Shown: one piece after another, positions 36,131 to 48,250 of the stretch
Numbering within the stretch: position 1 is the first letter of the stretch
How the letters are laid out: every line of letters starts with the position of its first letter
From: Metopolophium dirhodum
Taxonomy: Eukaryota > Arthropoda > Insecta > Hemiptera > Aphididae
NCBI RefSeq assembly: GCF_019925205.1
Contig: NC_083564.1
Coordinates: 11,413,491-11,477,490 of the forward strand
DNA length: 64,000 bases
Direction of reading: 5' to 3'
Translations under genes and position numbers: made by a program
The notes under the pieces: generated by a model
Seen by the model: only the letters and a program-made list of their open reading frames with translations
What the model was told of the DNA's origin: nothing
The model's database searches: none

Positions 36131-37315
36131 TAATCTACACCGTGCGCTCGTGTGCTTGGATGAAAATAAGACGAAAACAATGTATTAAAATAGTATAATA
36201 CAATACGTTTATTCTGTTGTTTTAACAACCCATCTGTACAATAATAAAATAATACGTACGCCCATAACATATACCTTAAGGTATTGTATGGCAAGGACAA
36301 ATCAATGTTAAATGATTACACATCAGTACATCGCCATCGCGATATATATTATAATATAATATTATGTACCTATACAATACCGGGGCCCGTCTCTCTAGTT
36401 CGGATCGATAACAATATGATTTTACGAGTTCACGGACTTTGTATATAATATGCTTTACAGGCTTACAGCAGATCGTTTTACACATATGTTATATGTACCT
36501 ATGCATATAGTTTGACTCATCACGGGGCTAAAGCGACAGGAGATTTAGCTTCACAACAGTCGATTTTCAAAAAAAAAATTTAAACAATGTAAATAATTTT
36601 ATACAAACCACGAATATTACAACATTTACGAAATCCTATAATAAGTATAATATATAATATTGGAAGATGCGTGTCTGGCGACTGCATCGGAGAACCCAAA
36701 GTGGACAAACGTGCATGACGTAGAGGACAATATTTTTGGCAACAGCCTCCTGGAGTACATGGTCACCGGACGTTCATCGAGTGATAGAAAAGCGATTTGA
36801 GTATGAGTCTTTATATCCACTTTTACCAGTATAGAGTCATTTATCGATTATTTTGAGTTGAATTGTCACCACTGCAGTAAACAGGCATCGACAAATGCGC
36901 TAGTGTGTGGCTGGCGAATCGAATTTTAAACTCGGAACTGAATTTTCTCGACCTCTAGAAATATGTTATGTTAGACTTACACGATATTTACATAACCAGA
37001 CGTCACATAACTTGGCACCACATTATTATTATAACTTTTTAGTCACGATATTTTTATCATGGTAGTTTGAGACAAAAAATCCATAAGCTCTTGGCCAGCA
37101 TTTGCAGCAAAAGGGTAGTAAAATGTTGACGCAAATCTCCGATTCCTGTGTCGATTCAGAATGGGGAAAAATATGTTCTCACTACTACACCACAGGTCGG
37201 GTATAGAGTCTAATGATAACATCGCGACATCATCATCATACGTTGCAATGTTATATCGATGAACACTGTCGAATTGATGAGATCTCGAATTAATGTAATA
37301 ATATAATATTGTATT
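36131..37315. other. No gene seen
   Basis: Mixed AT-rich and moderate-GC DNA. Frames at 36112-36300, 36276-36485 and 36626-36820 have no recognisable features. Confidence 0.5.
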
Positions 37316-38241
37316 CAGGGCTTAAACATATAACATTATAACGGAAAATAATGAACAAAAAATAAACGAAAAATGATTCTAATATCATAAAACATAATAT
37401 ATATCATTAATCATAATTAATTATTAAAAATAAACAAAAAACGTACCTACAATAAAAAATTGCAAATAACATTTGAAATAACATTTGTCCTTTCTTTTAC
37501 GTTGAACTTAAAATGACTTACTATTGATTTTAAATCTTGTAGTCTATCTGACTTAAGTATGCATCTTATAATTTATAAATATGAACAATTCAAAGTTGGC
37601 AAACCTATTTATACCAGTAATTTATATTTTTGAAATACTTTATCCATGTTTGATTTATAAATATTGAATTTAATATTTTAATAGAATATTAGTTTATTTC
37701 AGTAATTCAAATTTCAATAAGATATAAAATTGCAAGCGCGTGGTTGGTGTAGGTAGGTAACGTACTAAATACTTATATAACATAAACATTATTATACCAT
37801 TTCAAGTTGTATTATTGTTATAAATATTTTTTTTAATAAAATCTCTAATTTCATCTTTTATTCATGCCATAATATTTAAGCAATATTCGACACCTAGACT
37901 AACACTAACTTGCCTCTTATAACTAGTTACTAAAAATCCTAGGTTGATTGAAAATAACCTATTCTGGATAACAAATGCTACTAATTGTATAAAGTTCTTA
38001 CGTCAAAGTGTAGTTAATTACCTCTTATACCAAAAATAAAAATATATTGTATAAAAAAAAAAATTAAAAGTTAAACAGAAAAAAAAACAAAAAATTAAAA
38101 AAACGTTTGAAAATATAAAAACAATTAACGGAAAATATCAAATAATGTTTGAAAGTACAATAACGATAGACATTAAAATTGTATAACGTTTAAATATCTG
38201 AAAACGTATAAACGATATATTTATTTTAAATTCAAGCCCTG
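37316..38241. mobile_element. hAT-type non-autonomous element, 926 bp
   Basis: The left end is CAGGGCTTAAA; the right end, reversed, is CAGGGCTTGAA. The flanks are attgtatt (37308-37315) and attttatt (38242-38249), an 8-base duplication with one mismatch. The interior is AT-rich with no open frame. A TTTA-rich stretch begins directly after the right end. Confidence 0.75.
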
Positions 38242-38460
38242 ATTTTATTTTTATTTATTTATTTACGGAGTAAATCCATTTACAATACTAATATATAATA
38301 TTGCACTATTGCAGAATAACAAAGGTATATGATGAAACATTACATTTAGTGATTTTTACATACAAATTTTACTATTGAGTATACATTAATTGTTCCCTCT
38401 GCATAGACTATATAGGCCTAAGTGGGTAAATAGTTAAAAGTAGAATTGTTGAACCAAAAA

Positions 38461-38502
38461 GATCCCCCCCCCCCCCTAGAGGACGAATCAAATCCGCCAC
38501 TG
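38461..38502. mobile_element. Isolated hAT-like terminal repeat
   Basis: On the minus strand this reads CAGTGGCGGATTTGATTCGT followed by a G-run, a common end type of insect hAT elements. The matching other end was not found. Confidence 0.45.
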
Positions 38503-39118
38503 AAGTAACATTTGGTAAACCTATTTATAATTGTCATTGCTTACAATGTTTTCGAGTTTAAAATGTACCTATTATAAAAGATAATTGGAAAACGGCAGAT
38601 CACTTTAATTCGATCTGGTCGTATAGGATTATAATACTATTTATAGGTACCTATTCATAAATGGGATCAACAGTTATCACAGACAAATCGAACAAAGTTC
38701 GCATGAAACACTTACTGGAACAAGAATAATTCTGCTTATCAAATGTTTACACACGCGCATATCTATACGTTACCAAATTTGAGTGTTTTAGAAACAAACA
38801 TTTTTGTAGTTAAGGCAGTGGCAGTCCAACATAAAATATATAAAATATCTATATTATTACGGCGCTCGGGTATTGAGTAGAAAACATGAACAGATAAACA
38901 ATCAAAAAAACTTCTCCTTATGGCGTACAGGCAAACCTACACATTTATTTTCTTCGATTCGCTCTGAATCAATAACGGGCGAACGACAATAAGATTAAAA
39001 CCGATCGTAAAATATTTAAAATTGTCGATAGTACCTAAACCCACGACGAGTGAAGTGAGACGTCACGCAAAACCGATTACATTATGCCTTGAAATTAAAT
39101 TTTTTAGTTACTCTATAC

Positions 39119-39403
39119 CAGTGGTTCTCAACGTTTTTTTCATTCACGTACCCCTTTACCACTCACCACTATTTCACGTACCCCAAATATCAATTTTGAA
39201 TATAAATATTATAACGATATAATTTTATCGCATTAATAACATTAAATCGCAGACTCTACTTTGAAATCAGTACACAATTATTAAATATTTCGTTAATAGC
39301 AAACTATTTCAGTTACATTAAATTTCACTTTTTCCGCAATTACTCAATTTTTTTTCGCGTACCCCTTGAGATCATGCCTCGTACCCCAGGTTGAGAACCG
39401 CTG
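39119..39403. mobile_element. hAT-type MITE, 285 bp, with perfect 8-bp target duplication
   Basis: Ends are CAGTGGTTCTCAACG and, reversed, CAGCGGTTCTCAACC. The flanks are identical: ctctatac at 39111-39118 and at 39404-39411. No coding capacity. Confidence 0.88.
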
Positions 39404-39410
39404 CTCTATA

Positions 39411-39788
39411 CCAGCGGTTCTCAAACTGTGCTCCGCGGAGCCCTAGGGCTCCGCGAGATTAGTCTAGGGGCTCCGTGGCTCCCTGAGAATATCTGTATTA
39501 ATTAAATTTAAATTATTAAATTATTATTATATTTCTTAGTTAAATTTTTATTTTTATAATCAATACTATTTGGACCGTACCAATATGTATTATTTTAAAC
39601 CAGCGGTTCTCAAACTGTGCTCCGCGGAGCCCTAGGGCTCCGCGAGATTAGTCTAGGGGCTCCGTGGCTCCCTGAGAATATCTGTATTAATTAAATTTAA
39701 ATTATTAAATTATTATTATATTTCTTAGTTAAATTTTTATTTTTATAATCAATACTATTTGGACCGTACCAATATGTATTATTTTAAA
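39411..39788. repeat. Exact 189-bp tandem duplication
   Basis: 39411-39599 and 39600-39788 appear identical base for base, beginning ccagcggttctcaaactg and ending at tattttaaac. The unit includes the left end of the neighbouring hAT element. Confidence 0.9.
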
Positions 39789-40055
39789 CATTTAAACATT
39801 TAAAACTTTAAAATAGGTATTTATAAATCCACATATGTCATATTTTGTGTCATTGTCAAAATGAGATTAGATAAAAGTCGGGTTTTTCGTTCATTTGACA
39901 AATGGTACGATAATTATTTAGTTTACTTATCTACAATAGCACAATCTACATTCTACGAAGTTCTAATAATTTCTTGATTCTTCAGTCATTTGGGGCTCCG
40001 TAATTTTTTTTAGGAGTATAAGGGCGGAGCGAACAAAAAAGTTTGAGAACCGCTG
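39601..40055. mobile_element. hAT-type non-autonomous element, 455 bp
   Basis: The left end is CAGCGGTTCTCAAAC; the right end, reversed, is the same 15 bases. The flanks ttttaaac (39593-39600) and atgtaaac (40056-40063) match at 6 of 8 positions. If the upstream duplicate is counted as part, the element would start at 39412 next to ctctatac, which does not match the right flank. Confidence 0.75.
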
Positions 40056-40349
40056 ATGTAAACCAATAAATCTTGGTGGTAATTCTCAATATTTTCTTAA
40101 ATCCGATTATATTTTTGACTCAAACCATCATCGAGTAAATAAGTTTCACCATAACTATTCAGTGGTATAATATTATTGGTATATAGTTTTCCATTGATTT
40201 GTCATTATATTAAACAAAAGAGGAAGATGGTGTTTGGCTCTTTATTTGTTCATAATTAAAACATAATGCAACAAGAAAAATTTGGTGCTTCTAACTCAAT
40301 ACCATGGACTGTATATGAACAGCACAAGCTTCATCTAAATATTTTCTAC

Positions 40350-40742
40350 CTACCAACATAATATATTTTGAAAAAATAAGAAAATCAAATATAAAAATAT
40401 CATATAGTTACAATTGTTATTTAACTTCAAAAGTGGTTCTTTATCAACAGTACACTCAAAAAATTCATGGGAAACAATTGGTAACCGAAAGTATTCCATT
40501 AAGTCTGGTAAATGTTTATCCCAATTTTCGCTATCATACTTTATCCACTTCATTAGAGATTTATAACCCGTTTCGGAGGAGTTCAATAACAAACACTGTG
40601 GCACGAAATTTTTATATATCGCACAATGTCTGCAGTCGTATTGCCTACCAGGGTGGCTGAATTGCACTTCCTGCTGCGAGTTACATCCAAAAGAATTTGA
40701 ACAATAACAATTTTTTAAAGGGTTGTCATTTTTTAAGGGCAA
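40350..40742 (-). other. Cys-rich open frame of 130 codons, unrecognised
   Basis: One frame without introns. The first 75 residues are Cys-rich (CYCSNSFGC, CRHCAIYKN); then come a Trp-containing middle (LMKWIKYDSENWDKHL) and a hydrophobic tail (YMIFLYLIFLFFQNILCW). There is no signal peptide. The Cys pairs suggest metal binding, but no family is recognised. It sits among hAT debris, so a fragment of an old transposon or host exon is as likely as a real gene. Confidence 0.25.
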
Positions 40743-40854
40743 CGAAGTGCAGTTAGCGAGTAATATATAATTAGAAAAAAAATTACCAAAATCTAAAAAG
40801 CGCCATCGAATCAGAATTGTCTAGTTGGTTCCGTATGACACGAAAAAAAAAATA

Positions 40855-41037
40855 ATTTAACTTAACGACAGTGATAAGTAACTATAAAAAGTTAAGTTAC
40901 AACAATAAAAAACTTTAACTGAATAAGTTAATAAGAAAAATAATCAAAACTAGTCAAGTTAAAAAGTTAAAGAAAACAACTTTTTAAGTTTTAACTTAAC
41001 TTTAACTTTATAACGAGTTAATGCCCATCTTTGAAAA
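40855..41037. repeat. Truncated relative of the 44831 hAT-type element
   Basis: Rich in 'aagttaa' strings and ending 'gagttaatgcccatctttga', close to the right end of 44831-45363 ('ctaatgcccagccttg'). The left end is not clear. Confidence 0.5.
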
Positions 41038-43325
41038 ATATTATATCAGAATCCTATATTGTTAGTGCGTGAAGTGTGAACACAAAGTTGAAAAAAAGTA
41101 GGTACCACATACTTGCAACGTTTTAAATGATTACATTATAATATATTATTTGATTAAATAATTTCCTATAGAAATCACGTAAAATCAATTAAGGAATAAT
41201 TATACTTATATAATATTATAAAAAACGCAGTATTATCATAAACAGTTTGGTACCTAATCTACAGAAAATAGAGTACCCATATATTATAATTTAATAGAAA
41301 TTACATTTTAATTTGGTAGCATTAGTACTTAATTATTAGTATATTCTGCAGTAGATTAACTGTTTTACATATTTCAATTCGAGTTATCCGGTTAGGTACT
41401 AGGCTATACGGTATCATAAATATGTACGAGACGAGAGATAAAACCAAAGGTTGTATTATTAGTTATTACGCGCTTTTGTATTGTTGAAAAACAGCGATTT
41501 CTGAACAGTATTAATAATAAATTATTTTTATGGCTGCACGCTGAAATAATCATCGCGATGACTATTTCTAAATTTAGAAGTTGTGCAAATAAGAAATTCA
41601 TTATACGCGTATATAGGTACATTGGTTTGTTTTTTATTTTATTTCCGATCAAAGGGTTCGAAGATTCTGCACTATTATCACCGTACAGTTAACCGTGAAT
41701 AAACATTTACTTGCATCAGCAGGTAATGCCGTGTAGGTATTATTACTATTATTGCCTATCATTATTGTAATAATTATGTACTTAAACAGCAGCTCGTCGT
41801 GACCTACCATGCAATTTCGATTTCAATATACCTGACCTACCGATTTAATCATATCGCTGGTGTTTACCACCGGTCGCAATCGCATCTAGTGTAATATATG
41901 TATTATAATATATTAAATACATACCTATTAGGTATATGGTACCTATATATTATAATTATTTATACCACCATTATAATATTATATTGTTAGATGTCTGAAA
42001 TTTTGTTGCCGTATATTATATTATATAATTACATATATACACAAATATAGGTATATATATATATATATATAATTATGTTTATGGGTAGGCTGATTCGCGT
42101 TTTATTTTTTATTACTCTATTATTTATTATTGTTTAAATCGTTTACGTGCCCAATCGAGGTTATTACGATGGTGACTTTATCAATCAATCAATATGTCAA
42201 TCAATACGTCGCTATTAGAGAGCTTATATTAGCTTATATAGGCTCTCTAGTAGCGATCATCCTACTATCGTATAGACTCTGTAAACTTTACATAATATTA
42301 TCAATTATCATAATGAAAAATTAAAAAACTGCGAAAGACCAGCAGTATTAGGTAGGTACAGTTTATTATTGTATATTAATAGGAAATTTAGTAGCTTTAA
42401 TTCGAAATATAATGCAAACATTCTAGTACGATTTTTTTTTCTAATGCACCTAATATAATATGAATGATGCCTTCTTTTCACCATGGTCTAAACAAAAAAA
42501 TTAAATAAATATTTTTTTTTTGAAGAGATATTATTTGTTTGTATTACAGAGAAAAAAACAATTTTGGAATCGGCTAATGAATGAAAGCAACTTATATTTT
42601 CAAAAATACAGCATAATATTGTAAAAATGTATGGTTTTCACACTTTGATAACTTTAATGATTATTCAGTGGATAATAAGGTAATGCAGAATAGACACTCA
42701 CTACTCGTTAAAATTGTATGTGATATTTTGTATTTGTTGTATAATATATTCTTCAATACATTTACCATGAACTTCTATGCATAAGTCAATTTTATACCTA
42801 ACGAAATTAACCTATCGCTGAGTATATCTCGTAATTTTTTTAATTATAGCCCTAATTTCGTTTCAAAAATCATCTAGCTTATCAGTTATCAAAACTGACT
42901 TGTGCATTTATAGCAGTTCGTGGTGAATATATTGAACACAATTTAATAAAACAAATAGTCACAAATATCACATTATCACGTACAATGTCAACCAGTAGTA
43001 TGTATTATATTAGTTTATATTAATTTCTACCAAATTTTAATAGTAGCATTTCCTGTACACGATAAAATGTTCAAAATATTTTGTGGATTTTGAGCTATTT
43101 ATAAACATTTTAAATTTTTAAATTTTTTTTTCAAATGTCAGACCATATTTTAATTGCACTGTTTTTAAACGTCATATTATTTATAATAATCATATATACA
43201 ATACATCCAACTTGTGCGTATATTGAATTTAAATATATTGTTTTACTAGCTGAATAACCCGGCTTCGCCCGTGATATTGGGCAGTTTTTTTTGTGGCATA
43301 TCCTATATAATATCCTATATATGGA
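41038..43325. other. No gene seen
   Basis: AT-rich intergenic DNA with a (TA)n run at about 42051-42071 and a near-perfect hairpin at 42210-42255. Frames at 41404-41652 and 42130-42324 are unconvincing. A repeat head (actagctgaataacccggc) lies at 43247-43266. Confidence 0.5.
42210..42255. repeat. 20-bp hairpin with two mismatches
   Basis: cgctattagagagcttatat at 42210-42229 pairs with atataggctctctagtagcg at 42236-42255 across a 6-base loop, with two mispairs. This size would fit a miRNA-like or cruciform stem, but nothing else supports an RNA gene. Confidence 0.65.
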
Positions 43326-43761
43326 CAATATGGTGGTAGACAATAGGCGGCCCTCGGACCAAATCCGGCCCGTGGAAGGAGAAATAACTGGACTGCCAAG
43401 AATATCTTTTCGATGCTGGTTTTCCACACATTATATAGATATTTGATCTGTTTTAATGTTTTAGGTATTTGGATGTATTTTGGCTCCTTATCCAAAATGA
43501 AATTTTTGAAGAATAAATATCGTTAAGGATTAACTGATCACCACATTCAAACACTCTGCGCATTAGTTGTTCTCCAAGAGTATAGGTACCAAATTTTAAA
43601 AGACTGGCCAAGTAATAGGTATCATATTATATTAAATAATTTGATGAAAATAGCTTACTGTATTTTTAGCACGAAAATAAACTGCACATTATATTAATTA
43701 ATACTTAAGTTTTTTTCAAATTATCTGGACCCCCATAGAATTTATAAATTTCCGACCCCTG
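43326..43761 (-). mobile_element. Worn hAT-type non-autonomous element
   Basis: The right end, reversed, is CAGGGGTCGGAAAT. The left part, reversed, contains gggccgcctattgtctacca, the usual inner end of 'ggcccgcgggccgcc' hAT families. The left border is approximate and no target duplication was found. Confidence 0.5.
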
Positions 43762-43935
43762 CAGCAGCTATATATTATAGATTATACTATATACGATGCT
43801 GCATGGGTGCGTATCTTGGTTTGAGTGTATATCAGTTTTAGTGTACCTACCTCGGTTCACGGCCACGTTCGATTATATAATATATTATAGCCATCCCGCC
43901 CGATGTCGTCTCTACCAAATATGGGGCCTAACTGC

Positions 43936-44470
43936 AAGGCCGGTTTAAGAACCTATTGGGCCCCGGGGCTAAAATTTCATATGGGCCCTCCCTTTTGACA
44001 AGACATGCTTTACAAAGCCGCTCGCAGGAACATACATTTTTCTAACTATTTCACAAATTGACAACTATTGCATTATACAATTATAAAATTAATAGTTAAA
44101 TGTAATTTATGTCTATAAAGCTACTCATAAATTTATTGCAGTATAACAAAAGTTAATACTTCATATTTCATTAATTTAAATTCAAATGTTCATAATATTT
44201 TTTAAATTTATTAACAGTAACCTACTCATTTACAACAAATATCAAACAAAAGTTAATATATAAAACAAAACCATTTTATCAAATAAATTTTTTTTTCTTG
44301 CTTTACTTGAAGCCAACTCTCTTAGTACTTCATTTAAGTCTAATGATTTTAACAAATCATTCTCAGAATATTAAATCATTTGTATGTCTAAGTTTTCTTG
44401 GGTTTGACTGGTTATATGCTTATTTTTTACTCTCGTTAATTTAGAAAAAGCTGCTCTCTCCGTACATAAA
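43936..44470 (-). mobile_element. hAT element remnant with transposase C-terminus
   Basis: It starts at one end with caaggccggtttaagaacc. On the minus strand at about 44466-44286 it encodes GERAAFSKLTRVKNKHITSQ, LDIQMI, a stop, SENDLLKSLDLNEVLRELAS and KAR. That is the C-terminal dimerisation region of hAT transposases, broken by a stop. The other end is not found. Confidence 0.7.
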
Positions 44471-44830
44471 TAACATTATTAACGATTGATGATATTATTG
44501 ATATCAATTAAAATATTAAATAACAGTAAAATGCGTCTTTTCTACCACAGTGCACCGACTCGTGATCTTATTTGGAATAGAGTATAGTGTAGTATGGTGT
44601 GATACATTGAAATTAAACTTATGGATGCAATTTTTGTGTACAAATCTATAAGCCAACATACTGATACTATTGATAATCACAACACCATTAAATCTATTCT
44701 CTTTTCCCTTGTTTAAATATTAATGTTAACATGTTTTATAAGTTCATTGAAATTATACAACATAGTTCCTAGTATATAGAATATATTATAAATATTTAAA
44801 AAATTAAAACATAAATTCCAATATTTCAAT

Positions 44831-45363
44831 CAAGGCTGGGCAAGTTGATGATTTTTTTTAACTCAGTTAAGTTAAGTTAATATATACCAATAACAAAAAG
44901 TTAAAAGTTATAAGTTAATTTAACAATAGGTTAACTCAGTTAAGTTAAAAGTTAATACGTTTTTTTTTGTTAACTTTTTATTGAGTTAAAAAAGTTAATT
45001 TAATTATACAACCCTAGCGTACTTAATTTTTTTCCAACTCAAAACTAAATTATAGGATAGTGTTAATACTTCATACAGTATTTCCATATAAGTTAGATTT
45101 GAATGATATAAATTTTTAACTTTAAACAATTTACGATACATATTTTTTGATATGAAAACAAAATAGACTGAAATAGTGAAATATTATAAAATTAAAAACA
45201 AAATAAATTAACTTAACTTACTTCTTAAAATGAAAAATGAACTAGTTAATTAAGAAAGAAATTTAGTAAGTTAACAGTTAATTTAATGAAAAACCAAAAG
45301 TAACTAGTTAAGTTAAAAAGTTTAAATAAAATTAACTTTTTAACTCGCTAATGCCCAGCCTTG
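44831..45363. mobile_element. hAT-type MITE, 533 bp, with perfect 8-bp target duplication
   Basis: Ends are CAAGGCTGGGCA and, reversed, CAAGGCTGGGCATTAGC. The identical flanks are atttcaat at 44823-44830 and 45364-45371. The interior is built of 'aagttaa' / 'ttaactt' strings. No coding capacity. Confidence 0.88.
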
Positions 45364-45689
45364 ATTTCAATATTAGGATCAAGATCTTTTTGAAACATTA
45401 GGTAATTAGTTTTTATACACAAAATAACCTACTTTTTTATGTACATAACCAGGGCTCGGAATTTTATGCGCTAAAAAACAATGGAATATGTGCATATGTA
45501 TGCACTAAAAAAAACACAAATATGCAGTATAATATGCATATACTATTTTATAAAAAAATATATATTTAAGGTATAATTATTAAAAAAAATATATTTTTGA
45601 ATCATAAATATTTTATTTATATATTTTTTTTTGATGATTTGGTGCTGTTATAACAAATCTATTCCCAGAATCCTAAATTTAAAAAGGTG

Positions 45690-47160
45690 GATAAGTGGAT
45701 GTCGCTCTGCTGTACGGTAGGTTACAAGTGGGTCACTGTAATGGATGGTGTTAAATTTGAATTCAATGATATAATATCATTGTATAAGAAAAACGATTCT
45801 GAGCGAAAACGGTCAGTCAGCCTATGAAATTACCAAGTATATTTGATGATATTATTGTGAATAAAGTAATTTATATATAACCTATTTACGTGGAGCCTTG
45901 TTTTAAATTTTCAATCCTTAGCCATAAAAGTTAAAAATTTATAAATTTTTAACTACAAAATAATTAATAAATTATAAATTTGATAAATGTTGTCAAAATT
46001 TGAACTTTAAATGCTTATAAAAAAAAATTGTGCCTATGTATTTTTAATATTTTTCAACTGCTATTAGAACGATATATCAGGAGCCTTATATTAAATTTTC
46101 ACGCTTTTTTACCCAACAAATAAAAATTTATTGATATTTATAGAAAAAAAAACTAAAAAAATTGAAAACTGACAATGTCCGTAAACAGCTCAAAAAGAGT
46201 CAAAATATTTTCAAAATTGTATGGTGTATAGGAAATGCTAATATAAACATTCAGTGAAATTTTCATGTATCTACAGTTATTCGTTTTTGAATTACAAGAA
46301 AATAAGGAAATCGGTACATGAGAAATCGAGTGAATATCTAATGTTGTAAAAATATGAATTTAAAACGCTCATAAAAATTTAATTTGACTTTCTTGTAGAA
46401 ATTTTTTTTTTGATAAAGTTAGACAAACTTATGAGGAATCTTGTATTAGATTTTAAAATCTTAGATTTAAAAAGAAAATTTTTTATGAATTTCTAACTCA
46501 AAATAATTTGCAAATTTTCGTGATTTTTCCGTATTTTTTCAAGATTTGAACTTTAAACGTGTATAAAAAAAAAACTGTGACTAAGGATTTTTAATTTTTT
46601 TCATCTGCCTTTGAAACAATAACCTAGGAGCCTTCTATTAAATTTTCAAGCTTTTTTACCCAACAAATAAAATTTTATTGATATTTATAGAAAAAAAATT
46701 TAAAAAAACTGAAAACTGACAATGTCCGTAAACAGTTCAAAAAAAGTCAAATTATTTTCAAAATTGTATTGTGTATAGAAAATGCAAATATAAACAACCA
46801 GTGAAAATTTCATGCATCTACGGTCATTTGTTTTAGAGTTACACCAATAACCAAAATCGATTTTGTTAAAAATCGATTTTGCGTAAAAATTCCCGTTTTT
46901 CCTTAATTTTTCTTTTGTTTTTCACATCGCTTTTGAAAACTACTGGGAAATTAAAATTTTGACCTCCCCAATGCACCAACGATATTCACTTTCCCATCGA
47001 ACAAGATACTGAAGTCGAAAATCGAAGCATTATTTCGACTACTTATCGTGTACACAGACACAAAAATAAAAAAATAAAAAAAAAAATAAAAAAAAAAAAT
47101 AAAAAAAAAAACACACATCATTGTAAAATCAATACATTCATCGTTTCACTCAGAATCTAA
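45690..47160. repeat. Nested repeat with two tandem units of about 545 bp
   Basis: It begins near 'gtcgctctgctgtacggtag' and ends near 'cgtttcactcagaatct'. Two units follow each other: the block 'cttttttacccaacaaataaa', then 'gaaaactgacaatgtccgta' and 'caaaattgta' occurs at about 46105-46240 and again at about 46650-46785. The head also occurs, reversed and diverged, at 51430-51600. Confidence 0.7.
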
Positions 47161-47304
47161 AATAATAGAATTTATCAAATACAGCGATTATTAAATAATG
47201 TTGGGTATTAATTGGTATTTATCCAACATATTTACAACATCACAAATTTTTTCATAGTATTTACAATAATAAAGTACTGCATTGATCCAGGTACCCCCAA
47301 CGGG

Positions 47305-47490
47305 TTATGATTGGTTCTGGAGATAAAGGAATCTCCGGTGCTTAAATTTTGAAAATTTGTATACGTGATGGTGCTTTTCTAAATATTTTTTTACGTTGGC
47401 TACGATTTTATGAACAGTACCAAACTGATTTTGTACTTCCTCCGAAACTCTACAGAGACCATGTACCATTTTAGAGTAGAGTGCGTTCAA
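47305..47490 (-). pseudogene. hAT transposase fragment
   Basis: A 61-codon frame, MNALYSKMVHGLCRVSEEVQ, followed by QFGTVHKIVANVKKYL. This matches the 'H-LHRV-E-IR--F--VD-LI-N-KK-F' pattern in the catalytic region of hAT transposases. It lies inside the element 45450-47792, in one orientation with it. It is only a small part of a normal transposase. Confidence 0.75.
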
Positions 47491-47800
47491 ATAGATTTCC
47501 TACACTTAATCATATACGGTACTATTTATATGTAAATCATTTAATTTACAATATTCAATTATTGAAAACTTGTTTATTGTTGATTTCTAAAACGCTTTAA
47601 CATAAAATGCATTTATATACTCAAAATCTTTAAATGTGCAAAATCATATAAATTTAGTAATATATGCAAAAATATGCAACATAAATTTTAGTATTTCAAT
47701 AGTATGATTCGTGAAACAAATTTGTATCGAATCAGATTTGAAATATGCAGCTTCCTGAGAAGGATGCAAATGCATCAAGTTCCAAGCCCTGTACATAACT

Positions 47801-48250
47801 ATAAATACGTTTGAATTTTTACACATTGTATAATTTGGAAAATGTAGATAAATGTTACCCTATTTTTTCTAAAATTATACTGTCATGTACTAGCTTTTAA
47901 ATTTAAATTTTGACATGATACTTAAGTTGACTAACTTCAAATAAAGTTTCATTAATTTAAATAAAAAATGTTTTGTATAATATTTATTTAAAAATAAGCT
48001 TAACAAAATATTTTGAATGAGCCAAGGCCTAAGAATAGTTCTCAATTTCTTTAAACCATAAATTAATTGGGTTCAAAAACGAGCTTTATGTGGAACCGAT
48101 GTTCACATATTATTATACATTGACATAATTTATACCAATTTAAATTTTAACTATAACTAATTACCTTATTTGACTTAAATAAACCAAAACTCAAATGTAT
48201 TGTAATATTTTTTATATATTTAATAAAATAATTATTTTACAAAAACATCT
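47801..48250. other. 3' flank of RpS25
   Basis: AT-rich DNA downstream of the RpS25 stop codon; no gene is seen. Confidence 0.5.

Larger units (their letters stand above)
45450..47792 (-). mobile_element. Decayed hAT transposon, 2343 bp, with perfect 8-bp target duplication
   Basis: Left end CAGGGCTCGGAA; right end, reversed, CAGGGCTTGGAA. The flanks are identical: tacataac at 45442-45449 and 47793-47800. A transposase fragment survives near the right end on the minus strand. The middle (about 45690-47160) is occupied by a different repeat with two tandem units, so this is a nested structure. No active transposase is possible. Confidence 0.88.
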
